Source: Cytophagales bacterium
GTDB lineage: Bacteria > Bacteroidota > Bacteroidia > Cytophagales > Thermoflexibacteraceae
Direction of reading: 5' to 3'
DNA length: 49,957 bases
Assembly (NCBI GenBank): GCA_013298985.1
Contig: JAAFJS010000010.1
Location: forward strand, 1-49,957
Each line of letters begins with the position of its first letter. Position 1 is the stretch's first letter. The translations under genes were made by a program, and so were the position numbers. Below are positions 8,291-17,284 of the stretch, piece after piece. The notes below the pieces were generated by a model. That model saw only the letters and a list, made by a program, of their open reading frames with translations, ran no database searches and was not told the origin of the DNA.

Positions 8291-8419
8291 CTGTCCAAAA
8301 AGCCAATTTTTTTTCTTACCTATGTTTTACCGTTAAAACGGTAAGCTATAATAACGGCAAACCATTGGTTTTAAATATTTTAGTAAGCCCACCGTTTTAA
8401 CGATGGGTTTTTTAGACAG
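8291..8419. repeat. Palindromic intergenic element with imperfect terminal inverted repeats
   Basis: CTGTCCAAAAAGCC at the left is mirrored by the inverse of CTGTCTAAAAAACC at the right end. Inside are the palindrome ACCGTTAAAACGGT and the hairpin CCCACCGTTTTAACGATGGG. The element sits between the convergent ansA and cyclophilin genes and may serve as their shared terminator. No target duplication is evident. It does not match the MITE-like family elsewhere in the window. Confidence 0.55.
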
Positions 8420-8434
8420 CCTCATTTCACAACT

Positions 8435-8881
8435 TTAAGCTATTTCACCAATGACAATCTTTATAATCTTGTCCCCTTGTCTGATTTGGTCGACCAGTTC
8501 TATGCCTTCATAGACTTTGCCAAAAACAGTATGTTTACGGTCTAAATGTTGTGTTCCTGTTCTGTTATGACAGATAAAAAATTGAGAACCGCCTGAGTTC
8601 GGTCTGCCCGTATTTGCCATAGAGAGTACACCTCGGTCATGGTACTGATTGCCCCCTGTGAGTTCATCGGCAATGGTGTAGCCAGGTCCACCTGACCCTG
8701 TACCTGTGGGGTCGCCCCCCTGAATCATAAAGTTAGGAATGACACGATGAAAAATAGTGCCATCATAATATCCTTTTTCTGCCAAAGTTACAAAGTTTGC
8801 CACCGTAATAGGTGCATCAGCCTCAAAAAACTGAATTTTCATCACGCCTTTTTCGGTGTGTATTTCTGCTGTTTTCATCAA
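8435..8881 (-). CDS. Cyclophilin-type peptidyl-prolyl cis-trans isomerase
   Basis: This is a compact 148-residue cyclophilin without a signal peptide, so a cytoplasmic proline isomerase and folding helper. Diagnostic segments are FHRVIPNFMIQGGDPTGTG with the catalytic Arg, the GGSQFFICH strand, and HLDRKHTVFGKV, where His replaces the Trp of eukaryotic cyclophilin A, as usual in bacteria. A -7-like TATCTTTG is present on the minus strand at 8926-8933, without a clear -33 partner. It is a single gene, downstream of but not obviously linked to the photolyase gene. Confidence 0.95.
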   Translation of the reverse strand: MMKTAEIHTEKGVMKIQFFEADAPITVANFVTLAEKGYYDGTIFHRVIPNFMIQGGDPTGTGSGGPGYTIADELTGGNQYHDRGVLSMANTGRPNSGGSQFFICHNRTGTQHLDRKHTVFGKVYEGIELVDQIRQGDKIIKIVIGEIA

Positions 8882-8941
8882 AGTTAAATAATTGATTATA
8901 AAATTGTTATTTTGATTTATTCCCCAAAGATAACAATAATT

Positions 8942-10480
8942 TTATAACTCATTTATTTTCTCCAAATATGCTTCTGCTTGTGCTAATATTTTGTCTAACT
9001 CAGCAGTTTCCATCTTGTTGAGCATCACGTACATCATGCCAATTCGGGGATTTTTTTCTAACTTAGCTCGGTGGCGATGGTAAAAATGCCAATACAAACT
9101 ATTGAAAGGGCAGGCTTTTTCGCCATATCGCAAGTCCTTGTTGTAGTGGCACTTAGCACAATAATTGGTCATTTTGTGCATATAATTGGCACTGCCTACG
9201 TAGGGCTTGGTCGCCACCAATCCACCATCAGCAAACTGGCTCATGCCGCGCGTATTGGTGATTTCTACCCACTCGATAGCATCTATGTAAATGCCTAAGT
9301 ACCATTCATCTACATAATCTGGGTGAACGCCCGCTAAGTTGGCAAAACTGCCTGTAACCATCAGTCGCTGAATATGATGTGCATACGCCAAATCCAGCGA
9401 TTGCCCAATCGCGTGTTTGAGGCAATTCATCTTCGTCTTACCTGTCCAATAAAACTCAGGAAGTGGGTTTTGATGTTCAAAAAAATTCAATGTGGCATAG
9501 TTTGGCATATTTGCCCAATATGCACCTCGCATAAATTCGCGCCAGCCAATAATCTGTCGCACAAAGCCTTCCACCTGCGAAATATCTATTTTGTCTTGGT
9601 GTTTTTCCCAATGAGAGATAGCAGCATTTACAACTTCGAGGGGGTTTAAAAGTTTGATATTCAGGGCAAAAGAAAGTCGTGAATGGAATAAATAAGGGAA
9701 ATTGGTTTCCATCGCATCTTGGTAAGTCCCAAAATAGTGAAGACAGTGATTCACAAAAAAATCCAACAATGCTAATGACTGCGCCCTCGTAAGCGACCAA
9801 TCAAAATTTGCTACATCAATATTCCCAATCGTTTTGACCTGCGTTTTTTCAATCATTTCAAAAATTTCTTTGACCTCATTTTTGAAATTTAGTGGCACAG
9901 GTACATTTACTTTTTTATCAAATTTTTTCCGATTTTCTGCATCAAAATTCCATTTTCCGCCCACTGGTTCTGTTGGATTTTCCATCAGAATATTGTACTT
10001 TTTCCGCATACTCCGATAAAAACTTTCCATTAAATACGTTTTCTTTCCCTTGAAAAAATCGCGCATTTCGTAGCGGCTTGTCAAAAAATGCTCGGAATCA
10101 TACGACTGATAAGGTATTTTCAGTTTTTTACAAAATTCAGAAAGCTGAACGTCTAAACGGTATTCATCAGGAAGTTGATATTCAAAAGCTACAAAATGGT
10201 ACTTTTCAATGAGCGCGTTTAAGTTTGCAGGAATGTCTTGCAGATTGTCTTGGTCGTCTAATTTGAGGTAAATAAATTGGTGTCCTTTTACTTGTTTCTC
10301 TTGAGCAAAGTTTCGCATTGCGGCAAAAAAGGCAACTACTTTTTGAATGTGGTGCGTTACGTAATTGGTTTCTTGGAAGACTTCCATTAGTACGTAAGTT
10401 ACCTCATTATCAACTGTTTGAAACCAAGAATGTGCATGATTGAGCTGGTCGCCCAGCAGAAGTCGTAGTGTTTTCATCAA
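8942..10480 (-). CDS. Fe-S (6-4) photolyase / bacterial cryptochrome (PhrB-like)
   Basis: The 512-residue flavoprotein belongs to the deoxyribodipyrimidine photolyase-related (FeS-BCP) family. It opens LRLLLGDQLNHAHSWF, characteristic of that family. Four cysteines that can bind a [4Fe-4S] cluster are visible: Cys353 in KMNCLKHAIGQ, and Cys441, Cys444 and Cys457 in NYCAKCHYN and GEKACPF. Their spacing (88, 3, 13) is the same as I recall for Agrobacterium PhrB. The FAD region includes GWREFMRGAYW and the family segment ITNTRGMSQFADGG. The likely role is light-driven repair of (6-4) photoproducts; a photoreceptor role cannot be excluded. No neighbouring gene adds context. Both tandem Met codons at 10480 and 10477 are possible starts. 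Confidence 0.93.
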   Translation of the reverse strand: MMKTLRLLLGDQLNHAHSWFQTVDNEVTYVLMEVFQETNYVTHHIQKVVAFFAAMRNFAQEKQVKGHQFIYLKLDDQDNLQDIPANLNALIEKYHFVAFEYQLPDEYRLDVQLSEFCKKLKIPYQSYDSEHFLTSRYEMRDFFKGKKTYLMESFYRSMRKKYNILMENPTEPVGGKWNFDAENRKKFDKKVNVPVPLNFKNEVKEIFEMIEKTQVKTIGNIDVANFDWSLTRAQSLALLDFFVNHCLHYFGTYQDAMETNFPYLFHSRLSFALNIKLLNPLEVVNAAISHWEKHQDKIDISQVEGFVRQIIGWREFMRGAYWANMPNYATLNFFEHQNPLPEFYWTGKTKMNCLKHAIGQSLDLAYAHHIQRLMVTGSFANLAGVHPDYVDEWYLGIYIDAIEWVEITNTRGMSQFADGGLVATKPYVGSANYMHKMTNYCAKCHYNKDLRYGEKACPFNSLYWHFYHRHRAKLEKNPRIGMMYVMLNKMETAELDKILAQAEAYLEKINEL

Positions 10481-10544
10481 AAAATTTAAGTAAGTTTATC
10501 TATTGCTCACTTAACTTTGATAAACGAAATAAAGTTATGAGTTT

Positions 10545-10970
10545 CTAATATTTTCTTCTCATGCCAAACATGATACCGTCCAGGGAAAACTTGCCTGCAC
10601 CTGCCATTAGCAAGGCAATGTACGGAAACAAGAAAACCAAAGGATGTTCTTTGACATCAAAAGAATCATTGGTATGTGCTTGAAAAAAAGCAACTAACAT
10701 AGTGATAATCAATGGAATAGTAACAAAACGAGTAAACAAACCAATAATGACCAAAAAAGCGCAAAATAGCTCGGCAAATATGGCAAGCCCAAGCGAAACA
10801 CCGCCACCTAAGCCTAAAAAGTTAAGAAAGCCAGGCGACCATTCTGCAAAATTTTCAAATTTTTGCCAACCGTAGCGCATCATCAATGCACCAAAAGCAA
10901 TCCGAATGACCAGCAAAGCAAGGTCTGTTTGTAAAGGAGCATTTTCTATATGAAGTAATTTTTTTAACAT
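10545..10970 (-). CDS. DoxX family membrane protein
   Basis: The protein has 141 residues with four hydrophobic segments (about 17-35, 55-80, 82-100 and 105-125). The DoxX pattern includes LVIRIAFGALMMRYGWQKF near the N-terminus and FAELFCAFLVIIGLFTRF in the second helix. It is an inner-membrane protein. Family members are annotated as quinone-linked or redox-related, but no specific function can be assigned from this sequence. It stands alone between the photolyase gene and the large secreted protein. Confidence 0.9.
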   Translation of the reverse strand: MLKKLLHIENAPLQTDLALLVIRIAFGALMMRYGWQKFENFAEWSPGFLNFLGLGGGVSLGLAIFAELFCAFLVIIGLFTRFVTIPLIITMLVAFFQAHTNDSFDVKEHPLVFLFPYIALLMAGAGKFSLDGIMFGMRRKY

Positions 10971-11051
10971 AAATTTGAAAATTAAAATGGTTTTGAACTT
11001 TGCAAAATTACCTTTTTTTTACATTTAAGCAAAAACTATCTTGCCAAAATT

Positions 11052-11091
11052 AAAAACAAACGCAGATAAGGCGTTGTACCTTATCTGCGTC
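11052..11091 (-). terminator. Intrinsic terminator of the KNH-repeat protein gene
   Basis: A perfect 12-bp stem (ACGCAGATAAGG and its inverse) with a 7-nt loop lies 36 nt past the stop at 11127. On the minus strand it is followed by a T-rich tract. It terminates the secreted-protein gene and protects doxX from read-through. Confidence 0.8.
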
Positions 11092-11126
11092 AAAAGAGAT
11101 ATTAGATTTCTTCGGTGACTCCTCCC

Positions 11127-14100
11127 CTACTCTACTATTACAGACCTATTTACCGCACTTCCTAATCCTTTTGCTCTATTTTCAATCTGTAAACGACAGA
11201 TATACAATCCTTTGGCAAGAAAATTTCCTTGTTGGTCTTTTGCTTCCCATTTTAACTGATGAAAACCTGCGGCATAGCTTTGATTGGTCAGTGTGGCTAC
11301 TTCCTGCCCCATGCTATTATACACTTTGAGGCTGACGTGGCTATTTGCATAATCTAAGGGTAGTGTGAAGTTAAACTGGGTTTGGTTTCCAAAAGGATTG
11401 GGAAAATTATCAAAAACTATCTTGTCTGCTTGCAAATTTTCAGCTATGAATTTTTCGTCCCCAAAAATTGCTTTGAAGCGGTATTTGTCTGCGGTGCGCG
11501 TGAAAGCATATTCCTTGACGGCACTCATATCTACAAAACGCTGCAACTCTTGGTCTAAGAGCATCAATTTTTTCTCATTCCCAAAATAAGCGTTTTCCCA
11601 TTGAAGTTTGGTCATTTTGTCAGGTGAGTTTGCCTCTACGGTAAATTCCCACACGAAATTATCTTTGGTAGGGACAACATCTTTGGTAAATTTAGAATAA
11701 AAATAATCAGGTCTATTGAAGTTTACTTCCACATAATTGCCAAAACGAGGCAAAGTCATGTCATCAAACTTGTCTTTGAGAATTTCTGCGCTGGGGTTCA
11801 TACCAAAACCCGCAAATTCGTTGGTTACTTTTCCTGTACTTGCCAGCAATTTTACTTCCCAAATTGGCGAAGAAAGCGGATTTGTAATTTCCTCATTTTC
11901 AACTCTTCCAGGATTAATCGTGCGATTTTTGGTAGTGGGGAATCTGAGTGTGATTGGCTGGGCAGCAAATACAAATCCACCGCGATAAAGTGGAAGAATA
12001 TCTGTGTTTTTATAGCCTTTGTCATACGTTTTGAGGTTTCCCAGTACGTTTGCATTTGTATTTCCTCTCAAAATATCTGCCCAAGAAAGGTTGTAAGTAT
12101 AAGGATTACCTATCTGATTCCAGCCTGGTTCTAAATTAAGCATAAAAGGGTTTAAAGAACTTACTCTGACCGTTGTACCTTCGCCTGTGGTGAGGTTTTC
12201 AATTGGTTTCTCCTTGATAATGAGCCAGTAACCTTTACCAGGTTCTATTTGTGTCAGTGGTTTTTCTGAATTGTTTACTTCGAATAACGTACCTGCTTCA
12301 TAGCGCAACAAACGCCAATTTTGGTCATCATACGGCTGTAATATTTTTTCAAAAATTCCCTTGACGGAGTTGTCATTCAGCACTAAGGGAATAGAAATGA
12401 TTTGATAGTCTTCTACTGTTTCTCCAAAAATAGGATTTGGAATATTTTGATTTGCGTAGCGAATGTGTGCTAATTGTGGTCTTTGCTGACCTTCGCGTGG
12501 GCTACGTGTAACATTGCCTGCGCGGTCGGTAGCTTCGAAGTAATATTCTACACCTATCTCGTTTCTAAATTCGTTTAGCGGAATAGATGCTTGATACCTA
12601 TTGCCAGCCTGCAATATTGCCTCTGTCTTCGTTTCTCCCCAAGTCGCTTTGCTTATACTTTTATAAAAACAAAAAACCCTCAATCCTAATGCGCCCAGAT
12701 TATCACTTGCACTCACAGAAGGGTCAACAGAAAGCACTGCACTGCTACTCCCATTAAAAAGCGCAGGAAAATCTTCTCCTGAAATTACAGGAGGCACATT
12801 GTCCCTGATAACACTAAAAGGCGCAGCAGTTTGCCCAAAAACAGCCAAATTTCTAACGATACTCACACGAATATTATAGTTAGCCCCCACAGGAATATTG
12901 CCACCAACGCCCCAGTTCGCGCTTCCACCACTTGGAGTAGATGGATTGATAGTCCGATTAAAAATATTGCCTATATAGAGGTCGACTTGCACCAATTCGT
13001 CCGCAGGCAAATTGCTCTGCCAAGTGATTACATAGTTTAATTCTTGGATTAAAGACTCGCCCCCTCGCGGAGAAGTAAGTGTGAGAACAGGTCTGATGAT
13101 TCGAATGGGATTGCTTTGTGCAACGAGCGTATTATTCTCTATACTACTTATTCTTATTCTGTAATCACTGGCATCTGCCAAGCCATCAGGCAAGGAAAAA
13201 TCCAAGTTCAAAGCTGTCGTACTGGGGCTAATGGTGGTTACTACATTTCCAGCGCGTATCAGTTCTACCTTTACAGGTTTTTGGGTATTATTTGTCCATT
13301 CTATAGCGTAACGGAATCCATTGCTGTACCAATTCTCGCCGCCTCTGGGATTGGTAACTTGGAGTTGTCCTTGTACGACCCTGAAATTTGCAGTGTTTGC
13401 TGTAGAGATGGCTGGGTTGATGAGGCTTGTAATTCTAATAGTATAAAAGTTACCTTCTGGCAAATCGAGAGGGATAACCCAGTTGAATACGCTTCCTGTA
13501 ACATTCATAGCTATATTGCTAATAAGTGTAACATTACTGTTGTACAAATCTATTCTTACGCCACCTTCCAAATTAGAAATCCATGTGATTGGGTAGGAAA
13601 AACCTCTAAATAATTGCTCGCCTGGGCTTGGCGTACCTATTTGAAAAGTAGGTTCTCTGAGGTTAAAAAGAGGACTATTATCACTTACCATATCTCCACT
13701 TGCCGTCCGCACGCGTACACGATACGCACCAGCGAGTAACGGTTGGTCATTTTCTCTTAGGGCAGGGATTCTCCAAGTATAAGTACCTGAATTGGTTTGG
13801 TTAGTGGCAATGGTGGTAACTACATTTCCATTGGCTATTAATTCGAGGGTTACATTTCGGCTACTGATATTTGTAGTCCATGTAATATTAAAAGTAGTGT
13901 TTTTTATTAAATTAGCATTGGCGATGGGATTGGTGATTTTGATGGAATCTCCATCTGCAATCGTAAAATTGGTAGGACTTTGCCCACTCACATTATTAAC
14001 TGATAAGCTGGTAATATTCACCCTATAATTATTAGCAGAAGGAATATTAGTAGGAATCAGCCAAGGGAAAGTGTTTGCGGTAGCCGCTACACTTGGCGTA

Positions 14101-15446
14101 ATATTTTGTAGGAATGTATTATTTCTAAACAAATCTATTTTTAAGTTGCCCTGCACACCACTCTGCCAAGTGATGTTATAGGTTTTGTTTTTCTGCCAAG
14201 TTTCCCCACCAATGGGCGCATTAACTTGAATAGAAGGTGGGGTAATAATAGAAAAAATGCCACTTATATTCTGTTGATTGGCATCTGCCATGCTAATTAC
14301 GCGTATAGTGTATCCATCACTATTCATCAAATCTGCTGGTGGAGTCCAATCAAAACTATTTACAGTTGTCGAAGGCAAATTACTTTCTATTGTTCTGATG
14401 ATATTTCCTGCCAAAATAAGTTCTATCCTAAGCAGAGCCATTACATTCGTAGTCCAACGAATCGTATATTTTGTTCCCTTACTCAATACGTTTCCTGTGG
14501 CTGGTGCTGTAACAGTAATAAACGTCCCCACTGCAAAAGTTTCATTACTTTCATCTATCAAATTGGGGTTGGTCAAGCTCGTAATCCTAATCCTATAATT
14601 AGCTCCATCAGGTGTTCCCATAGGTACATTCCATGCTAACATTCCTACGCTTGCTGCTGTACTTGCTGAGATAGTTTGCACAATCGTCCCAAAGCTATTG
14701 ACTAATTCTATTTTTACATTGTCTGATACATTTGCACTTGCTGTCCAGCGTATGGTTTGCGCGCTTCCTTTGGCAAAACTTTCCCCCCCGTTGGGCGCAG
14801 TAATAGCCAAGGTCTGCTCGATAGCAAAGGTACTACTCGTTGTAAATACATTGACATCTGTAAGATTTGTGATGCGTATTTGGTAGTTATTCCCTATATT
14901 TTGCATGACAGGAACAGCCCAAGCAAACGAATTTCCTGAAATAGAAACAGAAAGAGTTTGTAAAAAAACTCCGTTTACTAATAAGTCGATTCTTACATTA
15001 TCAGCAAAGTTTGCCGCCCAAGTAATATTGAAATTTGCACCTCTGGTGAGTACGGACGTGCTTGCAGGCGCGCCAATCACAATGGCTCTGCCCCCGCGTA
15101 TCGCAAAATTGGCATCACTGATGTCATTAGAGGAAGAATTGGTGGTGCGGCTCACGCGAATCCTATAATCTCCCCTATCTGCTAAATCCGTGGGGATATT
15201 CCATGAAAAAGGAATAGCTGTTGCCGCAACATTGGTCGCAATAATTCTATATGGATTATTATTAAGCAATAGCTCTATGGTGAATACGTCTTGGGCGGGG
15301 GTACTTGCCGTAAAGTTCCAAGCAATATTAAAAGGCGAACCCACCGTAAGCGATTCTCCACCATTAGGGGAAATAAGCGTAATTGTTTGTGCAATGACTT
15401 GATTTACCACCAATAAAGTGAATACAAGTAAAAGTATTTTTTTCAT
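11127..15446 (-). CDS. Large secreted protein with nine KNH-like modules and a T9SS type A sorting domain
   Basis: This is a 1439-residue secreted protein. The signal peptide MKKILLLVFTLLVVNQVIAQ begins at ATG 15446; an in-frame TTG three codons upstream is less likely. Nine modules of about 95 residues follow from residue 22 to about 890. Each starts like LISPNGGESL, has a W near +20, and ends YRIRV with S(L/T)xN, matching Ser-Thr-rich anchored (Kre9/KNH-like) domains. A non-repeat region of about 400 residues begins PPVISGEDFPAL and contains a segment typical of exoproteins (YWLIIKEKPIENL). The tail (FDNFPNPFGNQTQF ... GLYICRLQ ... RSVIVE) is a type A C-terminal sorting domain, so export is by the type IX system. 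The likely role is a surface adhesin or stalk; no enzymatic domain is seen. It is followed by its own terminator. Confidence 0.9.
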   Translation of the reverse strand: MKKILLLVFTLLVVNQVIAQTITLISPNGGESLTVGSPFNIAWNFTASTPAQDVFTIELLLNNNPYRIIATNVAATAIPFSWNIPTDLADRGDYRIRVSRTTNSSSNDISDANFAIRGGRAIVIGAPASTSVLTRGANFNITWAANFADNVRIDLLVNGVFLQTLSVSISGNSFAWAVPVMQNIGNNYQIRITNLTDVNVFTTSSTFAIEQTLAITAPNGGESFAKGSAQTIRWTASANVSDNVKIELVNSFGTIVQTISASTAASVGMLAWNVPMGTPDGANYRIRITSLTNPNLIDESNETFAVGTFITVTAPATGNVLSKGTKYTIRWTTNVMALLRIELILAGNIIRTIESNLPSTTVNSFDWTPPADLMNSDGYTIRVISMADANQQNISGIFSIITPPSIQVNAPIGGETWQKNKTYNITWQSGVQGNLKIDLFRNNTFLQNITPSVAATANTFPWLIPTNIPSANNYRVNITSLSVNNVSGQSPTNFTIADGDSIKITNPIANANLIKNTTFNITWTTNISSRNVTLELIANGNVVTTIATNQTNSGTYTWRIPALRENDQPLLAGAYRVRVRTASGDMVSDNSPLFNLREPTFQIGTPSPGEQLFRGFSYPITWISNLEGGVRIDLYNSNVTLISNIAMNVTGSVFNWVIPLDLPEGNFYTIRITSLINPAISTANTANFRVVQGQLQVTNPRGGENWYSNGFRYAIEWTNNTQKPVKVELIRAGNVVTTISPSTTALNLDFSLPDGLADASDYRIRISSIENNTLVAQSNPIRIIRPVLTLTSPRGGESLIQELNYVITWQSNLPADELVQVDLYIGNIFNRTINPSTPSGGSANWGVGGNIPVGANYNIRVSIVRNLAVFGQTAAPFSVIRDNVPPVISGEDFPALFNGSSSAVLSVDPSVSASDNLGALGLRVFCFYKSISKATWGETKTEAILQAGNRYQASIPLNEFRNEIGVEYYFEATDRAGNVTRSPREGQQRPQLAHIRYANQNIPNPIFGETVEDYQIISIPLVLNDNSVKGIFEKILQPYDDQNWRLLRYEAGTLFEVNNSEKPLTQIEPGKGYWLIIKEKPIENLTTGEGTTVRVSSLNPFMLNLEPGWNQIGNPYTYNLSWADILRGNTNANVLGNLKTYDKGYKNTDILPLYRGGFVFAAQPITLRFPTTKNRTINPGRVENEEITNPLSSPIWEVKLLASTGKVTNEFAGFGMNPSAEILKDKFDDMTLPRFGNYVEVNFNRPDYFYSKFTKDVVPTKDNFVWEFTVEANSPDKMTKLQWENAYFGNEKKLMLLDQELQRFVDMSAVKEYAFTRTADKYRFKAIFGDEKFIAENLQADKIVFDNFPNPFGNQTQFNFTLPLDYANSHVSLKVYNSMGQEVATLTNQSYAAGFHQLKWEAKDQQGNFLAKGLYICRLQIENRAKGLGSAVNRSVIVE

Positions 15447-15498
15447 AAAGGTCAAATTTTTTAATGCTTTGGATAATTTTTAGGAATGGTATTTCTGT

Positions 15499-16032
15499 TT
15501 ATTCATCTGGATTTGGCGGGTCAGGAAGGCGGCGAGTTCGGGGGCGACCCAAAATAAGCACCACTGCGCCAATAATAGCCACCAAGCCCACAGAGCCAGC
15601 AATAATTACCCACTTAGGTAATTTTTTGCTTTTTTGAATAGAAAAAACCTCACTTTTTGCAGTAATGTCTTTGTTTTTGATGTCAAAAATAACGATTTGA
15701 TAATCTTCCCCCAAAGCAATATCCGCAGGAATATTCCATGTATAAATATTACCCTTCCCCACCACACTCAGTGCCGAAAACTCTAAAGTACGGTCTAATT
15801 TGTCAGTTTTGTAGAGGTCTATCTGCAAATTGCCACTGCTCTTGCTTTCCCAAGTAATTTTGTAGGCGTTATTTGCTCTCAAAACTTCTCCCTTGGCAGG
15901 GGTAAGTATTCTGAGTGCCGTATCTGCCACTACCTTACCTACTGACAGGGGGGGCGTTAGGTGATTGAAATTGGCTATTTTGTGCAAACCAATTGCACAA
16001 AATAGCCAACCTAAAATGAATAAATATTTCAT
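15499..16032 (-). CDS. Membrane-anchored single KNH-module protein
   Basis: The protein has 177 residues from the ATG at 16032, which begins a hydrophobic signal (MKYLFILGWLFCAIG). A longer in-frame start at 16083 would add 17 polar residues before it. One module (about 55-140; LRILTPAKGEVLRANNAYKI ... DYQIVIFD) is of the same type as the nine modules of the downstream secreted protein. It ends with a transmembrane helix (WVIIAGSVGLVAIIGAVVLI) and a basic tail rich in Arg and Pro. The topology is module outside, short cytoplasmic tail. It lies 52 nt upstream of the large gene in the same direction, so they are probably cotranscribed. It may be a docking partner or assembly factor, which is inference only. 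Confidence 0.8.
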   Translation of the reverse strand: MKYLFILGWLFCAIGLHKIANFNHLTPPLSVGKVVADTALRILTPAKGEVLRANNAYKITWESKSSGNLQIDLYKTDKLDRTLEFSALSVVGKGNIYTWNIPADIALGEDYQIVIFDIKNKDITAKSEVFSIQKSKKLPKWVIIAGSVGLVAIIGAVVLILGRPRTRRLPDPPNPDE

Positions 16033-16119
16033 AAGTGATGTTGATAAATCAATGTTGGTGTTGAAATTTTTTTGTGATGCCAATACGCAACTGCTCTTTA
16101 AAGCGTTGCAAAAAATGCG

Positions 16120-17073
16120 CTATTTTCTTTTCAGTACGTTATAAACTGCCTCTACTACGTGTCTGGCTTTTAATCCGTACTTTTCCATAAGCTCATCAGG
16201 TGTACCACTTTCGCCAAAGCTATCCTTCACGCCTACCATTTCTAAGGGTTTGGGCAGGTTGCGCGACAAGGTTTGCGCGATGCTGTCCCCCAATCCGCCA
16301 TTGAGCTGATGCTCCTCTGCACTGACCGCACAGCCTGTTTTTCTGACGGATTCCAAGATTGCTTTTTCGTCTAATGGTTTAATCGTATGAATATTAATAA
16401 TCTCTGCATCAATGCCTTGCGCCGCCAATATTTCTCCTGCCAAGATGGATTCCCACACCAAATGCCCTGTGCAAAAAATAGAAACGTCTTTGCCTTCATT
16501 CAGCGTGATTGCTTTTCCAATCTCAAAAACTTGGTCGGCAGGGGTGAAAATAGGAACAACAGGTCTGCCAAACCTCAGATAGACAGCACCTTCATAGTCA
16601 GCTATTGCCATCGTAGCCGCTTTGGTCTGATTGAAGTCGCATGGATTGATAACGGTCATGTTTGGCAACATCTTCATCATGCCCAAATCTTCGAGGATTT
16701 GATGTGTTGCGCCATCTTCGCCCAGCGTTACGCCTGCGTGTGAAGCACAAATTTTTACGTTTTTCCCTGAATACGCAATGGATTGGCGGATTTGGTCATA
16801 GACTCTACCCGTAGAAAAATTGGCAAAAGTACCTGTGAAAGGAATCTTGCCACCAATCGTAAGCCCTGCCGCCATACCTATCATGTTTGCCTCTGCTATG
16901 CCTGTCTGAAAAAAACGTTCAGGAAACTCTTTTTTGAAATCTCCCATTTTGAGTGAGCCAGTGAGGTCAGCACAAAGCGCAACCACATTGGGGTTTTTAC
17001 GACCCGCCTCTAATAAGCCCACGCCAAAGCCCGAACGCGTATCTTTTTTATCTGTAAAAGTGTATTTTTTCAT
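16120..17073 (-). CDS. Transketolase, C-terminal (pyrimidine/C) subunit of a split enzyme
   Basis: The 317-residue protein covers only the thiamine-pyrophosphate PYR domain and the C-terminal domain of transketolase. The PYR domain carries the conserved TPP-activating Glu in GIAEANMIGMAAGL; the C domain includes ADQVFEIGKA and EEHQLNGGLGD. Split transketolases with separate N- and C-subunits are common in Bacteroidota, usually side by side. Here the gene is single: upstream is a divergent hypothetical gene at 17285 and downstream is the KNH gene pair. The N-subunit must be encoded elsewhere. The related DXS C-half is a less likely alternative. The role is interconversion of sugar phosphates in the non-oxidative pentose phosphate pathway. 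A -7-like box CAAATGTA (minus strand TACATTTG) is at 17141-17148. Confidence 0.92.
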   Translation of the reverse strand: MKKYTFTDKKDTRSGFGVGLLEAGRKNPNVVALCADLTGSLKMGDFKKEFPERFFQTGIAEANMIGMAAGLTIGGKIPFTGTFANFSTGRVYDQIRQSIAYSGKNVKICASHAGVTLGEDGATHQILEDLGMMKMLPNMTVINPCDFNQTKAATMAIADYEGAVYLRFGRPVVPIFTPADQVFEIGKAITLNEGKDVSIFCTGHLVWESILAGEILAAQGIDAEIINIHTIKPLDEKAILESVRKTGCAVSAEEHQLNGGLGDSIAQTLSRNLPKPLEMVGVKDSFGESGTPDELMEKYGLKARHVVEAVYNVLKRK

Positions 17074-17284
17074 TGATATTATTATTCCTTTTTGAGTTTA
17101 GTCTTAGTAATCAGTCAATAAAGCCATTGACTATTGCGTGCAAATGTAATAAACTATTAGTTAAGAGAAAAAAATTAAAGCATAGTTTTGTCTTGGATTT
17201 TATAAAGCAACATTAGTACGGAATTTGACGTATCTATTTTCATAACTGATTTTCAATCCTTTTTTTACTAAAACAGAAAACATC

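Noticed and set aside
13116-13613. 165-residue ORF opposite the KNH-repeat gene, and similar long antisense ORFs there.
   Set aside because: They mirror the repeated modules of the real gene on the other strand and have no family features.
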